Source: an uncultured Bacteroidia bacterium
GTDB lineage: Bacteria; Bacteroidota; Bacteroidia; Bacteroidales; F082
Assembly: GCA_902786745.1 (NCBI GenBank)
Contig: CADADR010000001.1
Coordinates: 124,001 to 188,000 of the forward strand
Direction of reading: 5' to 3'
Length of the DNA: 64,000 nucleotides
Below the pieces are notes generated by a model that was given only the letters and a program-made list of their open reading frames with translations, was not told the origin of the DNA and made no database searches. Both the position numbers and the translations under genes were made by a program. This document shows positions 34,113 to 43,110 of the stretch, in pieces (the stretch's first letter is position 1; each line of letters begins with the position of its first letter).

Positions 34113-35891
34113 TTACAATTCTTCCTCAAACTTGATGTCCTTCACATTCAGTTGAAGGTTGGTCTTGCCCTGCCATGTGTTGTATTCCAGATGGTAGCAG
34201 ATGCTGAAATGCTCGCCGTTGTGAATGCGGTCGAAGAGGTCGCCTTTTTGGAAGGCGATGCCCGAGAACGGAGCCACGCCCTGCTCTATATCGCCAGGTT
34301 GCGACACGGTGAGTTTGAGGTGACGGTGGCCGCCTACGGGACGTGAGCCGCCAGCGTCGATGACATTATCCGTCCAGAACACAGGAGCCATATTGCCCGG
34401 ACCAAATGGAGCAAACTGGTTGAGGATACGCATAAACTTAGCCGTGATGTCGCTGAAGTTGATCTTCAGATCCACTTCCAACTCAGGGACAAAGTCTTCG
34501 TCCACCAGATGTTCGCTGACATAGGCCTCGAAACGACGGCGGAACTCGGGCAGGTTTTCGGGTTTCATCGACAGACCCGCTGCATATTTATGGCCACCAA
34601 AGTGTTCCAACAAATCGGAGCAATGGTCGATGGCATCGTAGATATCGAAACTCCTGATGGAACGCGCCGAGCCTGTGACGAGGCCGTTGGCGCGGGTCAG
34701 GACGATGGTCGGACGGTAATAATAATCGGTGAGTCGCGAAGCCACGATGCCGATGACGCCACGGTGCCATTTCGCGTTGAAGACCACGGTACTCTTGGCG
34801 TCTTTCAACTCTTGGTCGGCGGCAATCATATCCAAGGCCTCTTCGGTGATGCGGTTGTCGAACTCACGACGTTCGTCGTTGAGGTCGTTGATTGACGCAG
34901 CCAGTTTTTCGGCATGCTCCTTCTTGTCGGCGATGAGCAGACGTACCGAGTCGGAGGCTTTGGCAATACGACCAGCCGCATTGATGCGAGGCCCGATAAG
35001 GAAGACCAAGTCACTGATAGTCAACTCTCTGGTCAGCACATTCTCCTCGTCGTCAAGCTGGTCCTCATCACGGCGATAGATGTTGGCATGCTGTAGTATG
35101 GCTTCGATGCCCGGACGCGGGTTTTTATTGAGTTGCTTGAGGCCAAAATAAGCCAACACACGGTTCTCGCCCGTGATAGGCACGATGTCGGCGGCGATAC
35201 TCACGGCCAAGAGGTCGATGAGCTCGTATACCTTTTCGATGGTGCCCAAGCCTTTCATGGAAAGGGCGGTGACCAACTTGAAGCCTACGCCACAACCCGA
35301 CAACTCATCGTAAGGATAGGTGCAGTCAGGACGTTTGGCATCGAGCACTGCCACAGCATTCGGGATGGTGTCGCCAGCACGATGGTGGTCGCAGATGATG
35401 AAGTCGACACCCTTTTCGTTGGCATAATCCACACGTTCGTTGGCCTTGATGCCGCAGTCGAGGGCGATGACAAGTTTGAAGCCGTTTTCAGCCGCATAGT
35501 CGATGCCTTTATAGGATATGCCATAACCCTCTTCATAACGATCAGGGATATAGAACTCAATCTTTTTCTTCTTGAAGAAAGGCTTCAGGTAGGTGTAGAC
35601 CACAGCCACGGCCGTCGTGCCGTCCACATCATAGTCGCCGTAGATCAGCACCTTCTCGCCTTCGTTGATGGCGCGAAGCACACGATCGACGGCCTTGTCC
35701 ATGTCCTTCATGAGGAAAGGATCGTGGAGTTGAGAGAGCGAAGGACGGAAGAAAGTCTTGGCTTCCTCGTAGTTGGTGATTCCGCGTTGGACAAGCAAAG
35801 TGGCAAGGTTCTCATCGATATTGAGCACCTTGACAATCTCGTCAACTTGCTGTTTGTCAACAGGTTGGTGTAAAATCCACTTTGTTTCCAT
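34113..35891 (-). CDS. recJ: Single-stranded-DNA exonuclease RecJ
   Basis: The protein has 592 residues. DHH-family motifs are visible: YGDYDVDGTTA (about 81-91), CDHHRAGD (about 168-175), and DHHA1 with GGHKYAAGLS. The C-terminal OB-like domain ends LQLNVKDIKFEEEL. It degrades ssDNA 5' to 3' in recombination and mismatch repair. It is convergent with the CotH gene and divergent from purH. No other gene is in the operon. Confidence 0.96.
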   Translation of the reverse strand: METKWILHQPVDKQQVDEIVKVLNIDENLATLLVQRGITNYEEAKTFFRPSLSQLHDPFLMKDMDKAVDRVLRAINEGEKVLIYGDYDVDGTTAVAVVYTYLKPFFKKKKIEFYIPDRYEEGYGISYKGIDYAAENGFKLVIALDCGIKANERVDYANEKGVDFIICDHHRAGDTIPNAVAVLDAKRPDCTYPYDELSGCGVGFKLVTALSMKGLGTIEKVYELIDLLAVSIAADIVPITGENRVLAYFGLKQLNKNPRPGIEAILQHANIYRRDEDQLDDEENVLTRELTISDLVFLIGPRINAAGRIAKASDSVRLLIADKKEHAEKLAASINDLNDERREFDNRITEEALDMIAADQELKDAKSTVVFNAKWHRGVIGIVASRLTDYYYRPTIVLTRANGLVTGSARSIRSFDIYDAIDHCSDLLEHFGGHKYAAGLSMKPENLPEFRRRFEAYVSEHLVDEDFVPELEVDLKINFSDITAKFMRILNQFAPFGPGNMAPVFWTDNVIDAGGSRPVGGHRHLKLTVSQPGDIEQGVAPFSGIAFQKGDLFDRIHNGEHFSICYHLEYNTWQGKTNLQLNVKDIKFEEEL

Positions 35892-36093
35892 CCGCGTAGT
35901 TTTGAATCGGTAAAAATAAGAAGAAAAACGATACGAATAACCGGATTTTGTAGTTTAAAATCGTTTTTTCTCTTATGCCATTCATTTTCAGTGGATTATT
36001 TTTTCTTTTTTCATTGGGATTCTACATAACGAACGGCGCTGAAAAAAGTTGAAAATTGTTGAAATCTTTGTTCAAAAAAAATGCTTTTATGTC

Positions 36094-36124
36094 TTGCGCG
36101 GTTTGTAGTTTTTTGGTATTCTTG
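36094..36124 (+). promoter_or_regulatory. Promoter of purH
   Basis: TTG at 36094-36096 and TATTCTTG at 36117-36124 are 20 bases apart and lie 30 bases before the start codon. The rest of the gap 35892-36093 is AT-rich and shows no gene. Confidence 0.45.
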
Positions 36125-36153
36125 CAGTTTAAAATCACCTAAATTTTACACCC

Positions 36154-37671
36154 TTGAAAAAAATTAGAACTGCTTTAATATCAGTATTTTATAAAACGGG
36201 CATCGACACCATTGTCGACTTGTTGAAGCAAAATGGCGTACAGATATACTCTACGGGAGGCACCTATGACTTTATCAAGCCGCTCGACCCCACAGTGAAG
36301 ACCGTCGAGTCGCTCACGGGCTATCCGTCCATCTTGGGCGGTCGCGTGAAGACCCTCCATCCCAAAGTGTTTGGCGGCATCCTGGGTCGCACCCAGCTTG
36401 AGTCGGACCAAAAGGAAATGAAGGAATACGACATCCCGCCTTTCGACCTCGTCATTGTCGACCTCTATCCTTTCGAGGAGACCGTGGCCAACACCGACGA
36501 CGCCAGCAAGATCATCGAGAAGATTGACATCGGTGGCATCTCGCTCATCCGCGCTGGTGCCAAGAACTTTAACGATGTGCTCATCGTGCCTTCGCAGAAA
36601 TACTACGGCGAGCTCATCCAGCTGCTCAAAGACCAGCAGGGTGAGACCTCCATCGACGACCGCCGTCGTTTTGCTGCCTACGCCTTTGGCGTGAGCTCGC
36701 ACTACGACAGTGCCATCATGAATTGGTTCGTGAAAGACGACAGCAACAAGCCCCTGCGTATTACCGAAGAGGAAGGCACCATGCTACGCTATGGCGAGAA
36801 CCCGCACCAGAAGGGCACCTTTTATGGCGACTTGGATGCCATGTTCGAAAAACTCCACGGCAAGGAGTTGTCTTACAACAACCTGCTTGACCTTGACGCA
36901 GGCCTCAACCTCATCCGTGAGTTCGACGAGCCCACCTTCGCCATCCTCAAGCACAACAACCCCTGCGGCATCGCTTGTCGCCCGACCGTGAAAGAAGCCT
37001 ATCTGGCTGCTTTGGCAGGCGACCCCGTGTCAGCCTTCGGTGGTGTGTTGGTATGCAACCGCCCCATCGACCTCGAAGCAGCTGAAGAGATCAACAAGCT
37101 CTTCATCGAAGTCATTGTGGCACCCAAGTATGAAGACGGCGTGCTCGACCTGCTCTTCTCGAAGAAGAACCGCGTGGTGTTGCGCCTGAAAGCCGACCAA
37201 TACAGACCCCAGACAGTGAAGACTGCCTTGAATGGCTTCCTCGTGCAGGACCGCGACCTCCACACGGAGACCGCTGCCGACTTCAAGGTCATCACCACCA
37301 AGGCACCCGCTGCCGACGAGGTGGACGACATGATCTTCGCCAACAAGATTGTGAAGCACAGCCGCTCAAACGCCATCGTCCTCGCCAAAGGCAAGCAGCT
37401 CTTTGCCTCGGGCATCGGACAGACCTCACGCGTGGATGCCCTGCGCCAAGCCATCGAGAAGGCCCGTTCGTTCGACTTCGACCTGAAGGGTGCCGTGTTG
37501 GCCTCCGATGCCTTCTTCCCCTTCAAGGACTGCGTTGAGCTGGCCCACGAAGCTGGCATCACCGCTATCGTACAGCCCGGCGGCTCGGTGCGCGACCAAG
37601 AGTCCATCGACTGCTGCAACGAAAACCACATCAGCATGGTATTTACCGGATTTAGACACTTTAGACATTGA
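36154..37671 (+). CDS. purH: Bifunctional AICAR transformylase/IMP cyclohydrolase PurH
   Basis: The protein has 505 residues. The start codon is TTG; the family N-terminus (KKIRTALISVFYKTG) follows immediately, and no ATG is near. The MGS-like domain (about 1-130; GGTYDFIKPL, TLHPKVFGGIL) performs IMP cyclohydrolase; the AICARFT domain contains KHNNPCGIA (about 269-277) and ends MVFTGFRHFRH. It catalyses the last two steps of purine synthesis. An AACTGA-unit array separates it from mreB. Confidence 0.97.
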   Translation: MKKIRTALISVFYKTGIDTIVDLLKQNGVQIYSTGGTYDFIKPLDPTVKTVESLTGYPSILGGRVKTLHPKVFGGILGRTQLESDQKEMKEYDIPPFDLVIVDLYPFEETVANTDDASKIIEKIDIGGISLIRAGAKNFNDVLIVPSQKYYGELIQLLKDQQGETSIDDRRRFAAYAFGVSSHYDSAIMNWFVKDDSNKPLRITEEEGTMLRYGENPHQKGTFYGDLDAMFEKLHGKELSYNNLLDLDAGLNLIREFDEPTFAILKHNNPCGIACRPTVKEAYLAALAGDPVSAFGGVLVCNRPIDLEAAEEINKLFIEVIVAPKYEDGVLDLLFSKKNRVVLRLKADQYRPQTVKTALNGFLVQDRDLHTETAADFKVITTKAPAADEVDDMIFANKIVKHSRSNAIVLAKGKQLFASGIGQTSRVDALRQAIEKARSFDFDLKGAVLASDAFFPFKDCVELAHEAGITAIVQPGGSVRDQESIDCCNENHISMVFTGFRHFRH

Positions 37672-37713
37672 TTAACTGACAACTGAACAACTGAAAACTA
37701 ATAACTGAAGACT
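37672..37713. repeat. Short AACTGA-unit array between purH and mreB
   Basis: The gap has units TTAACTGA, CAACTGA, ACAACTGA, AAACTAATAACTGA. It is a low-complexity array in the leader of mreB. Confidence 0.6.
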
Positions 37714-38736
37714 ATGGGAGCATTTTCATTCCTCAACAAAGAAATCGCTATTGACCTTGGTACGGCCAACACGATCATCATATACAACGACAAGGTAGTC
37801 GTTGACGAGCCCTCCATCGTGGCCTTGCAGCGCGACACGAGAAAGATTATCGCCGTCGGCAAACGTGCTATGATGATGCACGGCAAGACCCACGAAAACA
37901 TCAAGACCATCCGCCCGCTGCGCGACGGCGTCATCGCCGACTTCCAGGCCGCAGAGTACATGATGCGCGAGATGATCAAGATGATCAATTTCAAGAACAC
38001 CCTGTTTCCGCCCAGCCTGAAGATGGTCATCTGCATCCCTTCGGGTATCACCGAGGTGGAAGAGCGCGCCGTGAAGGACTCGGCCGAACAGGCTGGCGCC
38101 AAAGAAGTGCGTCTGATCCACGAGCCTATGGCCGCTGCCATCGGTATCGGCATCGACGTGCTTGAGCCGACGGGTAACATGATCATCGACATCGGTGGCG
38201 GTACCTCCGAAATCGCCGTCATCGCCTTGGGTGGCATCGTCAACAACAAGTCCATCCGTATCGCTGGTGACGACTTCACGGCCGACATCGAAGAATACAT
38301 GCGTAAGCAACACAACATCATCGTGGGCGAGCGCACCGCCGAACGCATCAAGATTGAAGTCGGTGCCGCTATTCCGCAACTCGACAACCCGCCCGATGAC
38401 TATGCCGTGCAAGGTCGCGACATGCTGACAGGTATCCCGAAGGAAATCCGCGTCAACTACGCCGAGATCGCCCACTGCCTCGACAAGAGCATCATGAAGA
38501 TCGAGACCGCCGTGTTGAATGCCCTCGAGCAGACCCCGCCAGAGCTGTCGGCCGATATCTACCGCACGGGTATCTACCTCACCGGTGGTGGCGCCCTGTT
38601 GCGTGGCTTGGACAAGCGTCTCAACGCCAAGACCAAGCTGCCCATCCATGTGGCCGAAGACCCGCTCCGCGCCGTTGCCCGTGGTACCGGCATTGCCCTG
38701 AAGAACTTCGACCGCTTCACCTTCCTGATTAAGTGA
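37714..38736 (+). CDS. mreB: Rod-shape actin-like protein MreB
   Basis: The protein has 340 residues. Actin-fold phosphate motifs are present: IAIDLGTANTIIIY (about 9-22), IDIGGGTSEIAVIALG (about 157-172) and YLTGGGALLRGLD (about 288-300). It forms filaments that guide cell-wall synthesis, acting with MreC and MreD encoded immediately after it. The stop overlaps the mreC start by one base. Confidence 0.98.
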   Translation: MGAFSFLNKEIAIDLGTANTIIIYNDKVVVDEPSIVALQRDTRKIIAVGKRAMMMHGKTHENIKTIRPLRDGVIADFQAAEYMMREMIKMINFKNTLFPPSLKMVICIPSGITEVEERAVKDSAEQAGAKEVRLIHEPMAAAIGIGIDVLEPTGNMIIDIGGGTSEIAVIALGGIVNNKSIRIAGDDFTADIEEYMRKQHNIIVGERTAERIKIEVGAAIPQLDNPPDDYAVQGRDMLTGIPKEIRVNYAEIAHCLDKSIMKIETAVLNALEQTPPELSADIYRTGIYLTGGGALLRGLDKRLNAKTKLPIHVAEDPLRAVARGTGIALKNFDRFTFLIK

Positions 38737-39551
38737 TGAACAACCTCGGGAGTTTTATCATCAAGCATCATTTTGTCATCCTCTTTATCCTTTTGGAGGT
38801 GATATCTATCCTGCTGCTTGCCCGAAGCCAGAACTTCCACCGCAACCGACTGGTCAACACGACTAACGATGCCGTGGGAAAGGTCTACGAATGGAGCAGC
38901 GAGGTAGGCAACTATTTCAGGTTGAACACCGCCAACAAACAGTTGGCTGAAGAGAATGCCATGCTTAGAAAGCAGCTCTCCGTGGTTTACGACACCACTT
39001 CGTGCACCTACGACATTCTCAACGGCGACACGCTGTACGAGTATATCCCCGCCCAAGTCGTCAACAACAGCACCACCCAAGCCAACAACTATATTATTAT
39101 TAATAAAGGTACGGCTGACGGCATCGCGCGTGATATGAGCGTGATGTCGACAGAAGGTATTGTCGGCGTGGTGATTGACGTGAGCCGACACTATGCGTCC
39201 ATTATGAGCCTGCTCCACAGCAAGTCGGTGGTTGGCGTACGCATCAAGGAAAGCCAAGAACTCGCCAGCCTGAAGTGGGAGACCAACAACTATCGCTACG
39301 GCATGGTGGAAGACATCCCCACCCACATCGTCCTGAAACAAGGCGACACCATCCTCACCAGCTCCCATTCCTACATCTTCCCCGAAGACCTGATGGTGGG
39401 TACCGTGGAGGAGTTCTACCCCACTGCCGTCGACGCACTCAACAGGGCCAAGATACGGTTCGCCACTGACTTCGCCACCTTGAGACACGTCTATGTGATC
39501 AATGATTTGCACAAACCCGAGCTTGACTCACTAAAAGCTAGATTCCAATGA
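38736..39551 (+). CDS. mreC: Rod-shape protein MreC
   Basis: ATG at 38736 (271 aa) overlaps the mreB stop by one base; a GTG three bases earlier is an alternative. There is one membrane segment (FVILFILLEVISILLLA, about 14-30), then a coiled coil (NTANKQLAEENAMLRKQL), then the two beta-barrels (VVNNSTTQANNYIIINKGTADGI, GVVIDVSRHYASIMSLL). It bridges MreB and the periplasmic wall enzymes. It overlaps mreD by 4 bases. Confidence 0.96.
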   Translation: MNNLGSFIIKHHFVILFILLEVISILLLARSQNFHRNRLVNTTNDAVGKVYEWSSEVGNYFRLNTANKQLAEENAMLRKQLSVVYDTTSCTYDILNGDTLYEYIPAQVVNNSTTQANNYIIINKGTADGIARDMSVMSTEGIVGVVIDVSRHYASIMSLLHSKSVVGVRIKESQELASLKWETNNYRYGMVEDIPTHIVLKQGDTILTSSHSYIFPEDLMVGTVEEFYPTAVDALNRAKIRFATDFATLRHVYVINDLHKPELDSLKARFQ

Positions 39552-40063
39552 ACAAGACCGTGCTTCAGATCATCCGCTTTGTGGTGCTTGTGCTCTTTCA
39601 GGTGCTGGTCATCAACCATATCCGTTTGGGCGGTTATGTGCACCCGCATATCTACCTGATATTTATCATGCTGCTGCCTTTCAACACCCCGAAATGGCAG
39701 CTCTTGGTGTTAGGTTTTGTCTTGGGTCTGTCCATCGACCTCTTCACGGGCACACCCGGACTTCACGCTGGGGCCACCACGTTGATGGCTTTCTGCAGGC
39801 CTTCCATCATCAAACTCGTTTCGGGTAACTTGAAATTCGAGAACATCCAAGAACCCAGCTTGGGACAAATCGACGGCATGTGGATGTTCAGATACGTGCT
39901 ATGCATGGTGTTTGTTCATCATTTTGCACTCTTCTTCCTCGAGTCGTTCAGCTTCCACCTTATCGGTCAGGTATTGCTGCGCATCTTGCTCAGCGTACCC
40001 GTCTCGATTTTCCTCATCATGATGATCCTCTACATCTTCAAGAGAGAAAAGAAAAAAGAATAA
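39548..40063 (+). CDS. mreD: Rod-shape protein MreD
   Basis: The protein has 171 residues and about five hydrophobic segments, with the family signature region GFVLGLSIDLFTGTPGLHAGATTLMAF (about 57-83; here quoted in parts: SIDLFTGTPGLHA). It is the inner-membrane partner of MreC. In many Bacteroidota the cluster continues with pbp2 (mrdA) and rodA; here two thioredoxin lipoproteins follow. Confidence 0.93.
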   Translation: MNKTVLQIIRFVVLVLFQVLVINHIRLGGYVHPHIYLIFIMLLPFNTPKWQLLVLGFVLGLSIDLFTGTPGLHAGATTLMAFCRPSIIKLVSGNLKFENIQEPSLGQIDGMWMFRYVLCMVFVHHFALFFLESFSFHLIGQVLLRILLSVPVSIFLIMMILYIFKREKKKE

Positions 40064-40084
40064 CACCCTCAACAACAGAATACT

Positions 40085-41170
40085 ATGAAAAGAAACCTCT
40101 TACTCCTGATTGCAGTGGCTTTCATCATGACGGCCTGCAACCAAAACAAAAACTTCAACGTCAACGTCAGCCTGGCCAATGGTAACGACAAGACCGTCTA
40201 CCTTCAAAAGTATGTCGACAACGTGCCTGTCACCATCGACTCAGCCGTCATCGCTGAAGAAAAAGCCGTATTGACTGCACCTATCGACAACCCACAAATC
40301 CTCTATGCCTTAAAGATCAAGGGACAGCGTGGTTCCATGCCTTTCTTCGCCGACAACAAGGACGTCGCTTTTGTGGGCGACCTCAACAACCCACAAGCCG
40401 TGGAGATCATGGGCTCGGAAACGCAGGCTGAACTGGATGCCTACAACGACCAGCTGGATGAGATCAACATGCAGATTCGCGACCTCTATGCCGTAATGCA
40501 ACAGGCCTTCTCCGACAACGACTCCATCAAGATGGACTCGCTCAACAAAGTCGGCACGGCACTGATGGAACAACAGGACAACTTCCGCGACGAGTACATC
40601 AAGGCTCATCCCGAGAGCTTCGTCACACATTACATCCTCGATGGCGTGAAACAAGACTATCCTCTTGACCAACTGAAAGACCTGATGGCTGGCTTTACCA
40701 CTGAATCCATCTATCGTGACCACCTCAACGACTATGTGGCCAAACAAGAACGCCTCGAAGTGGGTCAGCCTTTCATCGACTTCACGCTGCAAACCAAAGA
40801 CGGCGAGGATGTCACCCTCTCGGAAAAGATCGCCCAAAACAAGCTCACATTGGTCGACTTCTGGGCCTCGTGGTGCGGACCCTGCCGTCATGAGAACCCC
40901 GTCGTGAAAGCTGCCTACGAGAAATACCATGAACTTGGTTTTGAGGTTGTTGGCGTCAGTGTCGACCAAGACGAAGCCGCTTGGCTGAAGGCCGTTGAGG
41001 AAGACGAGCTGCCTTGGATGCAGGTGCGCGACAGCGAAGACAAAGTCAGCGAAGACTATATGATTTATTACATCCCGTCCAACTTCCTCTTCGACCAGAA
41101 TGGCACCATGATTGCCAAAGGCTTGAGAGGCGAAGACTTGGAGACAAAACTGGCTGAAATCCTGAAATGA
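40085..41170 (+). CDS. TlpA-like thiol-disulfide lipoprotein, CGPC
   Basis: The protein has 361 residues. MKRNLLLLIAVAFIMTACNQN is a lipoprotein signal (Cys18). Residues about 20-110 are a DUF4369-like domain (VYLQKYVDNVPVTIDSAVI), and the C-terminal 140 residues a thioredoxin fold with active site WASWCGPCR (Cys264, Cys267). It probably reduces or isomerises disulfides in the periplasm. It overlaps the next, paralogous gene by 4 bases (ATGA). Confidence 0.92.
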   Translation: MKRNLLLLIAVAFIMTACNQNKNFNVNVSLANGNDKTVYLQKYVDNVPVTIDSAVIAEEKAVLTAPIDNPQILYALKIKGQRGSMPFFADNKDVAFVGDLNNPQAVEIMGSETQAELDAYNDQLDEINMQIRDLYAVMQQAFSDNDSIKMDSLNKVGTALMEQQDNFRDEYIKAHPESFVTHYILDGVKQDYPLDQLKDLMAGFTTESIYRDHLNDYVAKQERLEVGQPFIDFTLQTKDGEDVTLSEKIAQNKLTLVDFWASWCGPCRHENPVVKAAYEKYHELGFEVVGVSVDQDEAAWLKAVEEDELPWMQVRDSEDKVSEDYMIYYIPSNFLFDQNGTMIAKGLRGEDLETKLAEILK

Positions 41171-42219
41171 TGAAAACGAGAATCCTTCTTGTCGCAATAG
41201 CGGCACTGTTGTTGGCCGCCTGCAACACCAAGCCTGAGACGAAGACCTTCAAGGTCAATGTGAACCTTGCCAATGCCGATGGCAAGACCGTCTATCTGCA
41301 AAAAGATGGACAAGTGCTCGACTCGGCCGTCATCGAAAACTGGGATGCCGTGTTCAACACGCCCATTTGCGACGACAACGAGATGTATGGCATCATGCTG
41401 CAAGGCTGGCGCCGCCCCTTCCCGTTTTTTACCGACAATGTGGATGTGACCCTCGAAGGCGATGCGCAAAACCCCAACGCCATCCTGGTGAAAGGGTCGG
41501 AGTCGCAAGACCGACTCAACGCCTTTACCCAGAGCTACAACGACCTTGAAGCCAAGTTGGAAGCCGACAGCACGATGGCCCAAGCCGATAAGGACGAGGT
41601 CCTGAAGATGCACTGCTTCGACTATGTATGGGAAAATCCCACCGACCCCGTGGCGCATTACGTGATGTATCGCTACAAGTGGGCCTTCGGCCCCTGCGAG
41701 TTGCGCACTATGATAGACAACATCCACCATGCCGACAGCACGCTCAGCACCGCCAATCTGAAGCTGGCCGAAGAATACGTGGAGAAGCAAGAGCGCGTGC
41801 AGGCGGGTCAGCCCATTATCGACTTCACCCAAAACGATGCTGAAGGCAACCCTGTGACCCTTTCACAGCTGGCCGAAGGTAAACTTTTGTTGGTTGACTT
41901 CTGGGCATCGTGGTGCCCAGACTGCCGCAAGGCCAATCCCGATGTGGTGGCAGCCTATCAGAAGTTCCACGACCAAGGTTTCGATGTGTTGGGCGTTTCG
42001 TTCGACACCGACAAAGAAGCTTGGCTCGCCGCCATCGAAAAAGACGGTCTCACTTGGACTCAAGTCTCCGACCTGCAAGGATGGAGTAATGCTGCTGGTG
42101 CTCTTTATGCCATTTCCTTCATCCCGCAGAATGCCCTCATCAAGGACGGTGTGATTGTCGCCCGCAACCTTGAAGGCGAGGAATTGATGGAGGAGATTGG
42201 AAGACAGTTGGCCAACTAA
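41167..42219 (+). CDS. TlpA-like thiol-disulfide lipoprotein, CPDC
   Basis: The protein has 350 residues and is a tandem paralogue of the preceding gene (same lipoprotein signal AALLLAACNTK, same DUF4369-like region VYLQKDGQVLDSAVIE, same thioredoxin fold). Its active site is WASWCPDCR (Cys250, Cys253), so the dipeptide between the cysteines differs from its neighbour (GP versus PD), which would be expected to alter redox potential. The two may have complementary roles. The start ATG overlaps the upstream stop. Confidence 0.92.
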   Translation: MMKTRILLVAIAALLLAACNTKPETKTFKVNVNLANADGKTVYLQKDGQVLDSAVIENWDAVFNTPICDDNEMYGIMLQGWRRPFPFFTDNVDVTLEGDAQNPNAILVKGSESQDRLNAFTQSYNDLEAKLEADSTMAQADKDEVLKMHCFDYVWENPTDPVAHYVMYRYKWAFGPCELRTMIDNIHHADSTLSTANLKLAEEYVEKQERVQAGQPIIDFTQNDAEGNPVTLSQLAEGKLLLVDFWASWCPDCRKANPDVVAAYQKFHDQGFDVLGVSFDTDKEAWLAAIEKDGLTWTQVSDLQGWSNAAGALYAISFIPQNALIKDGVIVARNLEGEELMEEIGRQLAN

Positions 42220-42237
42220 TCTTTATTGGTTTTCACT

Positions 42238-42963
42238 TTAGGATATCCTAGCCCATGCCACAAACGGCGGGTTGGGATATTCTTTTTTGCTGTATTCCAA
42301 AGGCTGTCCATCGCTGATGCGGAGCACCTTGCCGCCAGCAGCGCGCAGGATGGCATCGGCGGCGGCGGTGTCCCATTCCTTGGTCTTGCTGTAACAGACA
42401 TACACATCGGCGCTGCCTTCAGCCAAACGGGCAAACTTCAGGCTACTGCCTTGCGTGTCGATGACGAGGTCGGGGTGGGCGGGGCGCAATACCTTATTAA
42501 TATATGCGTCCACCTCGGGCGTGCGGTGCGAACGGCTGACTAATACAGTGAAAGTTGAGAGTTGAGAGTTTAGAGTGTAGAGTTGTTTGTCATCTGAGGT
42601 CCACATCCTATCTAAAACAGGCGCATAAATCACACCCAATACGGGCTGTTTGTTGTCAATCAATGCGATGTTGACCGTGAATTCGCCGTTGCGGTTCACG
42701 AATTCCACCGTGCCATCCAAAGGGTCGACGAGCCAATACCGCTCGAATTGCGAGCGATCAGGAGGCAAATCCTCTTCACTTACAAAAGGAATGCCCGTAG
42801 GCTTTAAAATCTCCTTGATGATATTGCTGGCACAAAGGTCAGCTTGGGTGACGGGCGAGTCGTCGTCCTTGGTATAGACCTCGAAAGGCTGTGCATACAC
42901 TTCCATGATGGCTTTGCCAGCTTCGAAGGCAGCATGTTTGGCTAATTCTAGTAGTTGTTTCAT
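42238..42963 (-). CDS. cysQ: 3'(2'),5'-bisphosphate nucleotidase CysQ, with repeat insert
   Basis: ATG at 42963 gives 241 residues (an upstream codon is TTG). Inositol-monophosphatase-like motifs are present: metal-binding SEEDL and WLVDPLDGTVEFVNRNGEFTVNIAL, and the C-terminal WDTAAADAILRAAGG. It removes phosphate from PAP in sulfate assimilation. Between APVLDRMWTSDD and TVLVSRSHRTPE, where CysQ usually has a longer segment with the GxGA motif, there is only the repeat-encoded KQLYTLNSQLSTF. Confidence 0.87.
   Translation of the reverse strand: MKQLLELAKHAAFEAGKAIMEVYAQPFEVYTKDDDSPVTQADLCASNIIKEILKPTGIPFVSEEDLPPDRSQFERYWLVDPLDGTVEFVNRNGEFTVNIALIDNKQPVLGVIYAPVLDRMWTSDDKQLYTLNSQLSTFTVLVSRSHRTPEVDAYINKVLRPAHPDLVIDTQGSSLKFARLAEGSADVYVCYSKTKEWDTAAADAILRAAGGKVLRISDGQPLEYSKKEYPNPPFVAWARIS
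42550..42591. repeat. In-frame hexamer-type repeat in cysQ
   Basis: The plus strand shows repeated AGTTGAG / AGTTTAGAGTG units; on the coding strand this reads ACTCTAAACTCTCAACT-type units, the same as in the rhamnosidase gene (27295-27350). Confidence 0.7.
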
Positions 42964-43050
42964 ATTGCAAATATACAAAATATTTAGCTGTAAATCAGCA
43001 AAATAAAAAAATTATTACAAAAAAGTTTCTTCCGTGCCATTTTATTCCAC

Positions 43051-43058
43051 TAATTTTG
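43051..43058 (+). promoter_or_regulatory. -7 promoter box of topA
   Basis: TAATTTTG followed by C matches TAnnTTTG, 53 bases before the ATG. Confidence 0.5.
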
Positions 43059-43110
43059 CACGCGAAAATTTTGGGGTTGCAGGTGCAACCTTTAGCGTAA
43101 AAATGAGATT

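Noticed and set aside
36117-36154. Alternative ATG start for purH
   Set aside because: No ATG lies near; the family N-terminus begins directly after the TTG at 36154.
37726-38649. 307-codon frame opposite mreB
   Set aside because: Shadow of a highly conserved gene; rich in Asp/His/Val as antisense of biased codons.
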